A stretch of DNA of 56,440 nt from an uncultured Oscillospiraceae bacterium. GTDB lineage: Bacteria > Bacillota > Clostridia > Oscillospirales > Oscillospiraceae. The notes beneath the pieces are model-generated. The model saw nothing but the letters and a program-made list of their open reading frames with translations, did not search any database and was not told where the DNA came from. Made by a program: the position numbers and the translations under genes. The number at the start of each line of letters is the position of its first letter. Position 1 is the stretch's first letter. Below, one piece after another: positions 40,869 to 49,993 of the stretch. The stretch is from contig CATZRD010000011.1 in NCBI GenBank assembly GCA_958423465.1, forward strand, positions 1 to 56,440, written 5' to 3'.

Positions 40869-42188
40869 TCAGTAGATATACAGATTCCCGCTGACGGTCT
40901 CCACGCTGAAGACGGGGCCGCCGGGGCCGTGGCGGTAGACCTTGCCGTCGAAGGCCAGGTCGTCGTAGCTGCTGTCCAGCTGGCCGGATACCGTTTTCCA
41001 CTTCAGGGCGAAGCTGTCCGACGCAGGCAGAAACAGGTCGATATCCCCGCTGGTGGTCTCCATGTCCAGCTCCTGGGGGAAGATCGTGGGAGACAGGACC
41101 ACATAGCCGCTGACGGTCTCCACGTCCCAGCTCCGGCTCTCCCATCCGTCCACAAAGATATCGCCGCTGGTGGTGGAGAGGTCCGCCTCACCGCACGCGC
41201 CGTCCATCAGCGAGCACGTGCCGCTGACGGTCTCCACGTCCAGCTTTTCGACCCGTACATCCTCCAAAAGCACCTCGGCGGAGGCGGTCTCCACATCCAG
41301 CTCCTCCAGCGTGCCCTTGAGGCTCTCCGGCAGGAACACCGTCAGGTCCTTGGCCGCGTCGGTCCGGAGGCCGGCGATATACCGGATGGTGAGCTTGCCG
41401 TCCTCGATCTGATAGGACAGGCAGCTCTTGCTGTCCAGCCGCTGGTCGGAGGCCTCCAGGAATTCGATATTCTCGCCGTCCCCGGGGCGGAGATACACCT
41501 GGCCCGCCGTCCACTTAATGTCGATCTTCGTCACCCCCTGGGCGCTGACCTTGTACACGCCGCTCTCCAGGTAGGCGCCGTCCACCCGTTCCGCCCACTG
41601 TATGTGATCGGCGGGGATGTCGTTCTCCTCCCAGACCGTGGTCACGGAGTCCACCGCGTCCACCGAGGCCGCATCCCCCGACCGGGCGCCGCCCAGGCGG
41701 ATTCCGTCGTTGTCGATGGTGAGAAGGCCCCCCAGGCAGACGCCGTCCGGTCCGCAGTAGAAGCTGCCGATCTTCACGCCCTCGTTGTTGATCTGGATGA
41801 TGGGACCGGGGCTGAGGAAGCACAGCAGCAGAAACGCCCCCGCCAAAGCCGCCGGCAGAGCCCACCGGGGCCGCCGCCGCTTCTCCCGGGGCGCGGGTTC
41901 CGCCCCACCGGAAAATGCGTCCGGCGTTCCCTCCGGCGACGCCTCCCGGGCGGGGACCTCCGGAGCCCGGGGCGGCTGGGCGGCGGCCTCCGCCGATCGG
42001 TCCTGGAGGATGCGCTGGGCGATGGCGTCCACATCCTCCATGCTGCCCACGGCCTCCTCCTCGGTCATGCCCTCCTCCATCCGGTCCGCCAGCATCTCCG
42101 CGTAATAGGTCAGATACTGCTCCGCCTCCTCCCGGCTCATGCCGGGCAGCTTGCGGTACAGCGCGTTGAGAAACTCACTCCTGGTCAT
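40869..42188 (-). CDS. HAAS/DUF1700-DUF4097 membrane-anchored protein
   Basis: This 439-residue protein begins with a HAAS-type helical domain (1-65, SEFLNALYRKLPGMSREEAEQYL and EEEAVGSMEDVD). A disordered Pro/Glu linker follows, one membrane helix (about 108-127, WALPAALAGAFLLLCFL), and then an outer DUF4097 beta solenoid with repeated TVSGT/TVSGY/TTSGD turns. The HAAS domain faces inward and is thought to interact with PadR in such pairs. AAGGAGGG precedes the ATG, which overlaps padR by 14 bp. Its function is unknown; an envelope-sensing role is inference. Confidence 0.82.
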   Translation of the reverse strand: MTRSEFLNALYRKLPGMSREEAEQYLTYYAEMLADRMEEGMTEEEAVGSMEDVDAIAQRILQDRSAEAAAQPPRAPEVPAREASPEGTPDAFSGGAEPAPREKRRRPRWALPAALAGAFLLLCFLSPGPIIQINNEGVKIGSFYCGPDGVCLGGLLTIDNDGIRLGGARSGDAASVDAVDSVTTVWEENDIPADHIQWAERVDGAYLESGVYKVSAQGVTKIDIKWTAGQVYLRPGDGENIEFLEASDQRLDSKSCLSYQIEDGKLTIRYIAGLRTDAAKDLTVFLPESLKGTLEELDVETASAEVLLEDVRVEKLDVETVSGTCSLMDGACGEADLSTTSGDIFVDGWESRSWDVETVSGYVVLSPTIFPQELDMETTSGDIDLFLPASDSFALKWKTVSGQLDSSYDDLAFDGKVYRHGPGGPVFSVETVSGNLYIY

Positions 42189-42501
42189 AGGTAGCGCCCT
42201 CCTTCACCATTTCATAGATCCGCTGGATCTCCGGCCAGCCCGCCAGGAAGCTGGCGATCTGCTCCCGGCCCTGGTCTGTGATGTGGTAGAATTTTCTCAG
42301 CCTGCCGCTGTGCTCCACGGAGTAGACCGTCAGGCTTCCCGCCGCCTCCAGACGGCGGAGAATCGGGTACAGCGTGGACTCTGAGATCTCCACACAGCCG
42401 CTGAGATCCTTGATGATCTGGTAGCCGTAGGAATCCCCTTGGCCCAGGGCCGACAGGACGCAGACCTCCACCAGGCCCCTCTTCAGTTGTGGGTCCAGCA
42501 T
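42175..42501 (-). CDS. PadR family transcriptional regulator
   Basis: This protein of about 108 residues has the PadR core LKRGLVEVCVLSALGQGDSYGYQIIKDL, then ISESTLYPILRRLEAAGSL and a C-terminal dimer helix. The start at 42501 is preferred because AGGGGG lies seven bases upstream; an ATG at 42507 is too close to it. It is co-transcribed with the downstream HAAS/DUF4097 gene. A palindrome over the -10 box is the expected site. Confidence 0.93.
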   Translation of the reverse strand: MLDPQLKRGLVEVCVLSALGQGDSYGYQIIKDLSGCVEISESTLYPILRRLEAAGSLTVYSVEHSGRLRKFYHITDQGREQIASFLAGWPEIQRIYEMVKEGATYDQE

Positions 42502-42524
42502 AGCCATACCCCCTTTCGCACTAT

Positions 42525-42553
42525 ACTATACAACACATAGTACATCCTGTCAA
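42525..42553 (-). promoter_or_regulatory. Promoter of the second PadR operon with palindromic operator
   Basis: On the minus strand perfect TTGACA (42548-42553) and TATAGT (42525-42530) are spaced 17 bp. The inverted repeat ACTAT-N7-ATAGT (42525-42541) covers the -10 box and part of the spacer, a good place for PadR to repress. Confidence 0.65.
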
Positions 42554-42601
42554 GAGGTATTTCGCTGTTCCGCCGCCGGGTGAACGGCTCTCGCGGGCGG
42601 C

Positions 42602-43402
42602 TCAGGTCCCGCCGGTCCGCCTCTGCTCCCCGCAGCGGTCCCGGTACTGGCTGGGCGGGACGCCGAAGCGGCGCTTGAACATCCGGGAGAAGGCGAACAC
42701 ATCGGAATATCCCACGGAGGCGGCGGTCTCCGTCACCGTATCGCCCCGCTCCATGAGCTGGCGGGCCGCCTGCCCCATGCGCACCTCGCACAGGTAGCGC
42801 TGGGGGGTCATCCCCTCGGTCTGGCGGAACAGGTTGCTGAAATAGCTCCTGTCCAGCCCCAGCCGGGCGGCCACCTCGTTCACGGTGATGCCCGTCATGT
42901 ACTCCGATTCGATGTAGTTCTTGGCCTGCTGGATGTACAGCTCCTTCCGGCCCGCCGGCCGGGGCCCCGCCGACAGCAGCCACAGCAGCTCCCAGATCTT
43001 CCCGCAGAGGTAGGCCTCCTTCCCCGACGCCATATCTCTGGCCCGGGGGAGGGACGCAAACAGCTCCCGGCCCTGGGGCAGGGCGAAGGTGTCCCGGTTC
43101 AGGATCTCCGGCATGGCGACGCTGCTTTCAAACCCGATCCACACATAGGTCCAGGGGCAGCGCCCGTCCGCCTCATAGTAGGTCAGCTCCCCGGGACGGA
43201 TCACGAACACCTGGGAGGGGCCCAGGCGGTACTCCCCCCGCTCCGTGCGGAAGGTCCCCTCCCCCTCCATGATATAGTGGAGCAGCCAGAAGCTCCGGAC
43301 CGCCGGGCCGAAGCCATGGGACGGGCTGCAGGTCTCCCGCCCGCAGGCCCTGGGATTCACGTCTTGGAAATGCTGATTGGCAATGGCGACACTGGTGATC
43401 AT
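42602..43402 (-). CDS. AraC family transcriptional regulator
   Basis: This 266-residue regulator has an N-terminal cupin ligand domain (about 25-110, with HYIMEGEGTF and RPGELTYYEAD). The C-terminal double HTH shows GITVNEVAARLGLDRSYFSNLFRQTEGMTPQRYL and VTETAASVGYSDVFAFSRMFKRRFGVPPSQYR. It reads away from the GH4 gene, which starts 222 bp beyond it, and is its likely activator. GGGGAGGG precedes the ATG. The ligand is probably a sugar, by context. Confidence 0.93.
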   Translation of the reverse strand: MITSVAIANQHFQDVNPRACGRETCSPSHGFGPAVRSFWLLHYIMEGEGTFRTERGEYRLGPSQVFVIRPGELTYYEADGRCPWTYVWIGFESSVAMPEILNRDTFALPQGRELFASLPRARDMASGKEAYLCGKIWELLWLLSAGPRPAGRKELYIQQAKNYIESEYMTGITVNEVAARLGLDRSYFSNLFRQTEGMTPQRYLCEVRMGQAARQLMERGDTVTETAASVGYSDVFAFSRMFKRRFGVPPSQYRDRCGEQRRTGGT

Positions 43403-43624
43403 GGTTCCCTCCCCAACCGCTCATCCGGCGGTTTTCTTCAGTATAGCATCCCCCGGCCCCGAAGTACAGGCCGTTTCTCTCGCACCTGGTCAAAATTATC
43501 TCACATTCTGCAATGTTCTTTTTGGCCGGCGGGATTTATCATATATCCATCAGGATCAGTGGACCGCCGGGTCCGGCGCTGTCCGGCGGAGCGGCCAAAT
43601 CAAAAACATCCAGGGGGCAGCATT

Positions 43625-44950
43625 ATGGCAAAAATCACATTTATGGGCGCGGGCAGCGCCGTATTCTCGCGGAAGGTACTCAGCGACTGTCTCTGCTGCG
43701 ACGCGCTGAAGGACAGCGAATTCGCGCTCTATGACATCGATCCCAAGCGTCTGGGCGAGGTGGAGGCCATCATTGACGCCACCAACGCCGCCCACGGCAA
43801 CTGCGCCACCGTCCGCACCTATCTGGGAGTCGAGAACCGGAAGGACGCCCTGCGGGGCGCCGACTTTGTGATCAACGCCATCCAGGTGGGCGGCTACGAT
43901 CCCTGCACCATCACGGACTTTGAGATTCCCAAGAAGTACGGCCTGCGGCAGACCATCGCGGATACCCTGGGGATCGGCGGCATCATGCGGGCTCTGCGCA
44001 CCATTCCCGTGCTGGAGGACTTCACCCGGGATATGGCAGAGGTCTGTCCCAACGCTCTGCTGCTGAACTACACCAACCCCATGGCCATCCTCAGCGGATA
44101 CCTCCAGCGCTACACGCCCATCCGCAGCGTGGGCCTCTGCCACAGCGTCCAGGTCTGCACGGAAAAGCTGATGACCGCCCTGGGCATGGAGGACAAGCTG
44201 GAGGGCCGCAAGGAGCTGATCGCCGGCATCAACCACATGGGCTGGCTGCTGGAGATCAGGGATAAAAACGGCGCCGACCTCTATCCGGAGATCCGCCGCC
44301 GGGCTCTGGACAAGCTGGAGAACGACCGGGAGTGCAAGGACCTGGTGCGCTATGACTACATCCGCCGCTTCGGCTACTACTGCACCGAGTCCAGCGAGCA
44401 CAACGCCGAGTACAACGCCTTCTACCTGAAGGCCGCCCACCCGGAGCTGGTGGACCGCTACAACATTCCGCTGGACGAGTATCCCCGCCGGTGCGTCAAC
44501 CACATCCAGCGCTGGGAGGGCGAGTGCCAGCAGATGATCGCCGAGGCCGGGCAGCCCCGGGAGCGCTCCCGGGAATACGCCTCCCGGATCATCGAGTCCA
44601 TCGTCACCAACACCCCCTATGAGATCGGCGGGAACGTGGTCAACACCGGGCATCTCATCGCCAATCTGCCGGAGGACGCCTGCGTAGAGGTCCCCTGCCT
44701 GGTCAACGGCCAGGGCATCCACCCCTGCCGCGTGGGACGGCTGCCGGTCCAGTGCGCCGCCATGAACATGACCAATATCAACGTGCAGCTGCTGACCATC
44801 GAGGCTGCCGTCACCCGGAAGAAGGAGCATATCTATCAGGCCGCTATGCTGGACCCCCACACGGCCAGCGAGCTGGATATCGATACCATCGTCAAGATGG
44901 TGGACGATCTCATCGAGGCCCACGGCAGCTGGCTCCCCGCCTTCCATTGA
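43625..44950 (+). CDS. Glycoside hydrolase family 4 (alpha-galactosidase/glucosidase-like)
   Basis: This 441-residue NAD- and metal-dependent enzyme hydrolyses glycosides by an oxidation-elimination route. It has the Rossmann start ITFMGAGSAVFSRKVLSD, LNYTNPMAILS, GLCHSVQ with Cys172/His173, and INHMGW with His204; the Cys and His204 are the metal ligands of the family. The CHSV form fits alpha-galactosidase (MelA) or alpha-glucosidase/glucuronidase subgroups, not 6-phospho-glycosidases. AGGGGGCAGC precedes the ATG. It is divergent from AraC. No transporter gene is near. Confidence 0.9.
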   Translation: MAKITFMGAGSAVFSRKVLSDCLCCDALKDSEFALYDIDPKRLGEVEAIIDATNAAHGNCATVRTYLGVENRKDALRGADFVINAIQVGGYDPCTITDFEIPKKYGLRQTIADTLGIGGIMRALRTIPVLEDFTRDMAEVCPNALLLNYTNPMAILSGYLQRYTPIRSVGLCHSVQVCTEKLMTALGMEDKLEGRKELIAGINHMGWLLEIRDKNGADLYPEIRRRALDKLENDRECKDLVRYDYIRRFGYYCTESSEHNAEYNAFYLKAAHPELVDRYNIPLDEYPRRCVNHIQRWEGECQQMIAEAGQPRERSREYASRIIESIVTNTPYEIGGNVVNTGHLIANLPEDACVEVPCLVNGQGIHPCRVGRLPVQCAAMNMTNINVQLLTIEAAVTRKKEHIYQAAMLDPHTASELDIDTIVKMVDDLIEAHGSWLPAFH

Positions 44951-44998
44951 CGGCGGCGCCCCCGGGCAAACAGGACACAACTGAGTTCAGCATATTGA

Positions 44999-45043
44999 GA
45001 GGCCGGGGCGGTCCGTCAGGATCGCCCCGGCCTCCTCTTTTTG
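44999..45043. terminator. Terminator between the GH4 gene and the SDR gene
   Basis: A 12-bp perfect GC stem (44999-45010 with 45023-45034) is followed by CTCTTTTTG. The genes converge. Confidence 0.82.
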
Positions 45044-45066
45044 CGGCGAACAAGTGCCCGGAGCCG

Positions 45067-45873
45067 TTATCCTCTGGTCTTGCCGCCGGCCACGTTCAGG
45101 GTGACGCCGTGGATGTAGCTGGCCTTCTCGCTGATGAGGAAGGCCACGGTGCTGGCCACCTCTGAGAGCCTGCCGGAGCGGCCCATGGGGGTGGTGCTGG
45201 TTTTGGCGTACCCCGAGCGCAGCTCCTCCACCGTGATGCCCCGGGTGTAGGCCAGAGCCGTCTCGTAGGCCGGGGTCCGCAGGCCCGTGGCCTCCAGGAT
45301 GCCGGGGGCCACGCCCACCACCCGGACGCCCTTCTTGCCCAGCTCCTTGGCCCAGGAGCGGGTCAGGGAGTTCACGGCGTTCTTGCTGGCGGCGTAGACG
45401 CTCTGTCCCTCGCTGCCCTCCAGACCGGACTCCGAGGACATATTGACGATGACGCCGTTGCCCTGTCGGACCATGACCCGGGCCGCCACCTGGGCGCAGA
45501 GGAACACGCCCTTCAGGTTCACGCCCATGACCTTGTCCCACACCGCCTCGTCCAGCTCGTACTGGTGGCCCTCGTCCACCAGCAGCCGGGGGATGTTGAT
45601 GCCGGCGTTATTGACGATGGCGTCCAGCCGGCCGTAGGTTTTTACCGCCGTATCCACCATCCGGTTTACGCTCTCCGCGTCAGTGACGTTGCAGACCACA
45701 TAGGTGAGCTGTCCCTCTTTGGCGCTTTCAAAAGCGGGGGCCGTCGGGTTCATGTCTCCCACGACCACGTTGGCCCCGTCGGCCAGCAGCTCCTCCGTCA
45801 CCGCCCGGCCAATGCCCGACGCGCCGCCGGTGACGATCACGGTTTTACCCTCCAAATTCAGCCAAGACATCAT
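45067..45873 (-). CDS. SDR family oxidoreductase (sugar-alcohol dehydrogenase-like)
   Basis: This 268-residue short-chain dehydrogenase has the cofactor loop VTGGASGIGRA, the NNAG motif, a catalytic serine in VNMSSESG and YAASKNAVNSL (Tyr-x3-Lys). It resembles sorbitol-6-phosphate 2-dehydrogenase-like members in its start (SWLNLEGKTVIVTGG), though the substrate is not certain. It is last in a leftward run that begins with the sulfatase, so it probably oxidises a sugar intermediate with NAD(P)+. AAGGAAG precedes the ATG. Confidence 0.88.
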   Translation of the reverse strand: MMSWLNLEGKTVIVTGGASGIGRAVTEELLADGANVVVGDMNPTAPAFESAKEGQLTYVVCNVTDAESVNRMVDTAVKTYGRLDAIVNNAGINIPRLLVDEGHQYELDEAVWDKVMGVNLKGVFLCAQVAARVMVRQGNGVIVNMSSESGLEGSEGQSVYAASKNAVNSLTRSWAKELGKKGVRVVGVAPGILEATGLRTPAYETALAYTRGITVEELRSGYAKTSTTPMGRSGRLSEVASTVAFLISEKASYIHGVTLNVAGGKTRG

Positions 45874-45916
45874 TCCAGCTTCCTTTCTATTTATATGTAT
45901 ATGTTCCTCCGCTGTC

Positions 45917-47209
45917 TTACGCTTCCGAATCGAACAGGACGGCCCCCTGATCCATCAGGGCCTGCTGCACCAGCTTCACGTCCAGCTCCCTGGGCGTGAG
46001 GCCCTCCCGGGCGCTCAGCGCCGCCGCGGCGCCCGCCGCCTGGCCGGTGGCCATGCAGATGCTCATGACCCGGTAGCTGGCGTGGGCCCGGTGGGTGCCG
46101 GAGATGCACCGGCCGCAGGTGAGGAGCCCCTCCACCCCCCGGGGCAGCAGGCACCGGTAGGGAATGTCATAGGGCTTCGCCGCCTGGGAGTGTCCCTCCG
46201 CCTGGCCGCCGCCGGCGGGGTTGTGGATGTCGATGAGGAACCACGCCTGATGGACCACCACATCCTTCTGCCGGCGGCCCTGCTCCACGTCAGCGTCCTC
46301 CAGGACGTAATCGCCCATGATCCGCCGGCTCTCCCGGACGCCCAGGGAACTGCCGCTGGCCTTGACCCGGCAGGACTCATAGCCTGGGATGTTGTTCCGC
46401 AGGAACGCCACCACCTGGTCGATCTGTCCCCGCAGGGTCAGCTCGCCCCGCACGACCCCCTCCGGGGTCAGCGTGTTCAGGCCGTTGGCCTGGGTGGCGT
46501 TGACGCTCCGCTCCCCGGGGTACAGCGTCCGGTGCAGGCGGACGATGGTGACATTTTCCGGCAGCTCACCCCGGTCGTGGGCCTCCTGGCAAAAGACGGA
46601 GTAGCGCTTTCCCCCCGGCAGCGTCACGGGATCGGTGCCGCCCCAGCAGGTGATGGCCCGGGCCTCGTCCACGTTATCCAGCACGAATTCGGTGGTAATG
46701 GGCTGGCAGAAGCCGTCGCTGTCCCTGCCCACCTGGTACTCCGCCCCGGCCCGGGCGGCAACGAAGCCGTCCCCGGTGGCGTCCACCAGAGCGTGAGCCG
46801 TCAGGGTCTTGAGGCCCTCCTGGGTCCCCACCACCAGGCCCCGGACCCGGCTGCCGTCTTTCACCACATCCACCACCGGCGTTTGCAGATAGACGCTGAC
46901 GCCGGCGTCGGCGGCCAGCTTCAGCAGGCGGTATTTCGCCTGCTCCGGGTCCACGCTCATCTCCCTGCCGTTGCGGGTGGCGGAGCACTCCTTCCCCATC
47001 AGGTCCATGATCTCCTGGTAGGCGGTGCCGGGAGCCACGCTCCCCAGCACCGGGTTCACAAGGCCGGAGGTCAGCATCCCGCCCAGAATCCCATAGCGCT
47101 CGATCAGCGCCGTTTTCGCTCCCATCCGGGCGGCGGACACCGCCGCCGATACACCGGCGGGACCGCCTCCCGCCACGATCACATCATACGCCTCCAAATA
47201 GTGATCCAT
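45917..47209 (-). CDS. FAD-dependent oxidoreductase (FAD_oxidored family)
   Basis: This protein of about 430 residues has the dinucleotide-binding loop DVIVAGGGPAGVSAAVSAARMG and LIERYGILGGMLTSG near the N terminus, DATGDGFVAARAG mid-protein and GRCISGTHRAHASYRVMSICMATGQAAG near the C terminus. These are signs of PF12831-type enzymes found in carbohydrate loci. The ATG at 47209 has GAGGAG nine bases upstream; earlier in-frame starts lack one. It lies 43 bp before the SDR gene. The substrate is unknown, perhaps a sugar-derived alcohol. Confidence 0.85.
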   Translation of the reverse strand: MDHYLEAYDVIVAGGGPAGVSAAVSAARMGAKTALIERYGILGGMLTSGLVNPVLGSVAPGTAYQEIMDLMGKECSATRNGREMSVDPEQAKYRLLKLAADAGVSVYLQTPVVDVVKDGSRVRGLVVGTQEGLKTLTAHALVDATGDGFVAARAGAEYQVGRDSDGFCQPITTEFVLDNVDEARAITCWGGTDPVTLPGGKRYSVFCQEAHDRGELPENVTIVRLHRTLYPGERSVNATQANGLNTLTPEGVVRGELTLRGQIDQVVAFLRNNIPGYESCRVKASGSSLGVRESRRIMGDYVLEDADVEQGRRQKDVVVHQAWFLIDIHNPAGGGQAEGHSQAAKPYDIPYRCLLPRGVEGLLTCGRCISGTHRAHASYRVMSICMATGQAAGAAAALSAREGLTPRELDVKLVQQALMDQGAVLFDSEA

Positions 47210-47295
47210 CGACCACATCTCCTCTCTTGATCGTCTGATCGTCGTATCCACATTTCCGGCAGGCCGGGTCTTTCCGCCCCGCCGTCCTCTTAAGC

Positions 47296-48180
47296 TCAGA
47301 GGCCCGCGCCGTCCAGCAGCCCTCTGGCCGCCTTCACGATATAGCGGGCGTTGTCCATTCGCAGGCTGTCCGGAAGTCTGGCGCTGGCCACCTCGAAGTT
47401 GAAGCCCCCGGTAAAGCCGATGGCCTTCAGCCCCCGCAGCAGGCTCTGCCAGTCCAGGTCCCCGTAGTAGGGCGGCTGGTGCAGGTCGCTCTTCGACGCC
47501 TCGCGGATGCTCCTGCCCCGGGAGCCATAGTTGTCGTGGAGGTGCAGGACCTTCACCCGCTGTCCCAGCAGCTTCAGGCTCTCCTCCTGATCCAGGCCGT
47601 GGATGTGGGCGTGGCCCGCGTCCCAGCAGATGTCCGCGTCCACCGCGTCCGCGATGGTCCGGATCTCCTCCGGCTCGCTGGAGCTCATATTCTCCACCGC
47701 CAGGCGCACGCCGAAGCCCCGGGCATAGTCGGCCAGAGGGCCCAGCGCCTGGATGGACTCCGACACCTCGGTGGCGGACCGGTCCGGCCGGACCACCGGG
47801 TGGACCACCGCATGCTTCGCGCCCAGCAGGGCCGTGGCCTCGAGGGACCGGTGCATCATCTCATCGCACAGGGGGAACTCCGGGGCCTCCCGGTCCAGAT
47901 AGCGGTACTTGAAGGGCGCGTGGGTGTGGAAGATGGCAAGGCCCCGCTCCTCCGCCCGGGCCCGGACGGCCCGCACATTTTCCCGCCAGTTCTCCCCGTC
48001 CAGCACCGGCTCGTGGAGGAACTCCCCCTGCTTGACGGTGGCCGCGAAGTTCACGTCCACGGCCTCGAAGCCCGCGTCGGCGAAAAAGTCCATGGCCTCC
48101 GTCATGGGATACCGGGGTCTGCCCGCCCGGGCGCTGTGGAGCCCGCTGTTGCTGGAGATCAAAAGGCGCGTTGTTTCCAT
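47296..48180 (-). CDS. Sugar phosphate isomerase/epimerase (TIM barrel)
   Basis: This 294-residue xylose-isomerase-like TIM-barrel protein has ISSNSGLHSA, FEAVDVNFA, HTHAPFKYR, KHAVVHPV, LAVENMSSSEPEE (metal-binding Glu), CWDAGHAHIHG and LHLHDNYG. These histidines and acidic residues form the divalent metal site. It likely isomerises or epimerises a keto-sugar or inosose. It starts 42 bp after the sulfatase gene, with GAGAGG before the ATG. The family is very broad. Confidence 0.87.
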   Translation of the reverse strand: METTRLLISSNSGLHSARAGRPRYPMTEAMDFFADAGFEAVDVNFAATVKQGEFLHEPVLDGENWRENVRAVRARAEERGLAIFHTHAPFKYRYLDREAPEFPLCDEMMHRSLEATALLGAKHAVVHPVVRPDRSATEVSESIQALGPLADYARGFGVRLAVENMSSSEPEEIRTIADAVDADICWDAGHAHIHGLDQEESLKLLGQRVKVLHLHDNYGSRGRSIREASKSDLHQPPYYGDLDWQSLLRGLKAIGFTGGFNFEVASARLPDSLRMDNARYIVKAARGLLDGAGL

Positions 48181-48222
48181 ATCAGTTACCTCTCTCTTTT
48201 CCTTTCAGACCGTGTCTGCCGG

Positions 48223-49695
48223 TCAGCCGCCCTGCTTCCAGGTATACCGCATGTCCACGTCGATGTCGTATCCCGGCGGGAGCAGGGCCTTCTCGTCCTC
48301 CCGCCGCTTCACGCTGTCCTGCTTGACCAGGGTGTACCGGCACTCCCGCCGGACCTGGTCCATGTCGATGGTCCGCCGGTCCCGGTCCGGGGAGCGGTCC
48401 GCCGCGATGAAGTCATCCAGGAGCTTCTTCATCCCCGCGCACCGGGGAGACGCCGGATCGTACCGGTCCTCCCGCTCGGGGAAGCTGTCAAAGTACCAGT
48501 ACCGGCGGTCGGCGGCGGAGTAGACCAGCTTGTCGTGGTCGGAGACGATCATATAGAGGCCGGTGGTCCCGTTGGCGTACTGGGAATAGACGAACTCCCG
48601 GCCCCGGTCCCCCGTAAAGAGATCCTGTCCGTCCAGCTCCTCCGGCAGGGGGACCCCGGCATAGTTCAGGATCGTGGGCATCAGGTCCAGCAGGGAGCAG
48701 ACGTCCTCCCGCCGCTCCGGCGCCTTCCCGGGGTACTTCACCAGCAGGGGCACCCGGGCCGCCGCGTCCAGCATGGTCTTTTTCCCCACGCACAGATAGT
48801 CCCCCAGCAGTTCCCCGTGGTCGGAGGTAAAGACGATCAGGGTGTCGTCGTACATCCCCCGGTCCCGCAGGACCTGGAGGATGCGGCCGATCTGGTAGTC
48901 CACGAAGGTGATGCAGCTGTAGTAGTAGTCCTTCAGCACCGTCAGCAGATGATAGTCCACCCCGGCGCTGAGGCCCTTATACCGGTTCTGCCGGTAGTTG
49001 TGATAGGTCATCAGATCCTGGCTGTCCGGCGGGACAAAGGGCGGGAGCATGGCGTCCCGATGGAGCTTGTTCCACGGGGCGGGGGGAGAAAAGGGCGGAT
49101 GGGGATGGATGAAGGACGCCAGCAAAAACGTGGGCTCCGCCGGGTCCAGCCCCTCTAGAAACTCCACCGTCCGGTCCCCGATCCACTGGGTGGGGTGGTA
49201 CTTCGGCGGCAGCTGGGAGATCTGGGGGATATAGTACATCTCGCTGCGCTGGCCGTTGTAGTCGATCACATAGTCATAGGGCGTCCCCATAAGGAATTTA
49301 GTGTAATCGTCCTGCTGGGGGTCCGGCAGCTCCTCCTGGGTGATCCGCTCCTTCAGCCCGTGGAGGGCGTAGCGGTCCCGGATAAAGTGCATTTTCCCGA
49401 TGGAGCAGGTGCGGTACCCGGCGTCGCTGAGCAGCCCGTACATCCCGTCGCCGGTGTAGAGGAGGTTGGGGCTGTTGTCGGTGCTGCCGTGCCTGCCGGG
49501 GTACAGCCCGCTGTACAGGGACAGCCGGGCGGGGGCGCACACCGGCGACGGGGTGTAGCACTTGTCAAAGACGGTGCTCTCCCCGGCCAGCCGGTCCAGA
49601 TTGGGCGTGATGGCCTCCCGGCAGCCCAGCGCGCGGATGGTGTCCCACCGCTGCTGGTCCGTCATCAAAAACAGGATCCGCTTGATCTCCGGCAT
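48223..49695 (-). CDS. Type I sulfatase (Cys-type)
   Basis: This 490-residue alkaline-phosphatase-superfamily hydrolase has ILFLMTDQQRWDT (metal Asp13), the sulfatase signature CAPAR (Cys53 to Arg57), SIGKMHFI and FTSDHGELLGD. The signature cysteine must be oxidised to formylglycine. The divergent maturase gene 298 bp away supplies this. No signal peptide is seen, so it works in the cytoplasm on imported sulfated sugars. GGGGAGG precedes the ATG at 49695; the longer frame lacks a site. It is the first gene of a leftward run of four. Confidence 0.92.
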   Translation of the reverse strand: MPEIKRILFLMTDQQRWDTIRALGCREAITPNLDRLAGESTVFDKCYTPSPVCAPARLSLYSGLYPGRHGSTDNSPNLLYTGDGMYGLLSDAGYRTCSIGKMHFIRDRYALHGLKERITQEELPDPQQDDYTKFLMGTPYDYVIDYNGQRSEMYYIPQISQLPPKYHPTQWIGDRTVEFLEGLDPAEPTFLLASFIHPHPPFSPPAPWNKLHRDAMLPPFVPPDSQDLMTYHNYRQNRYKGLSAGVDYHLLTVLKDYYYSCITFVDYQIGRILQVLRDRGMYDDTLIVFTSDHGELLGDYLCVGKKTMLDAAARVPLLVKYPGKAPERREDVCSLLDLMPTILNYAGVPLPEELDGQDLFTGDRGREFVYSQYANGTTGLYMIVSDHDKLVYSAADRRYWYFDSFPEREDRYDPASPRCAGMKKLLDDFIAADRSPDRDRRTIDMDQVRRECRYTLVKQDSVKRREDEKALLPPGYDIDVDMRYTWKQGG

Positions 49696-49761
49696 ACCGC
49701 AAGTCCTCCCCTGGTCCATGGCTGACGCCCCGGAGGGAGCGCCGCTCAGATCAGGCACATT

Positions 49762-49783
49762 GTTCCTTGGAACATTCCAAATA
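49762..49783. promoter_or_regulatory. Nested palindromic motif between sulfatase and maturase genes
   Basis: GTTCC-TT-GGAAC (49762-49773) overlaps TTGGAA-CA-TTCCAA (49767-49780), which continues with ATA. The 17-bp core TTGGAACATTCCAAATA recurs with one change upstream of the giant surface protein at 51222-51238. A shared operator is possible. Confidence 0.5.
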
Positions 49784-49899
49784 GCAAGGCCAAATTCCGT
49801 TTTCTATCTTTTAGACAAATTCTGCCCGCTGATTTTGTATACCTCGCCAAATTTCCGCTTACCCTCCCCCTGCCGGCGGAGGGGAGCGGAAAAGCGGTA

Positions 49900-49928
49900 T
49901 TCCCAACACCGGCAGGATGTGCTACAAT
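49900..49928 (+). promoter_or_regulatory. Possible promoter of the maturase gene
   Basis: TTCCCA (49900-49905) and TACAAT (49923-49928) have a 17-bp spacer; the -10 is good, the -35 weak. Confidence 0.5.
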
Positions 49929-49993
49929 AGGCCCCGCCGGCGGTCTCCCCGCCGGGACCGCTTTCGAGGACCGCCTCGGGAAAGGAGCGCGCC

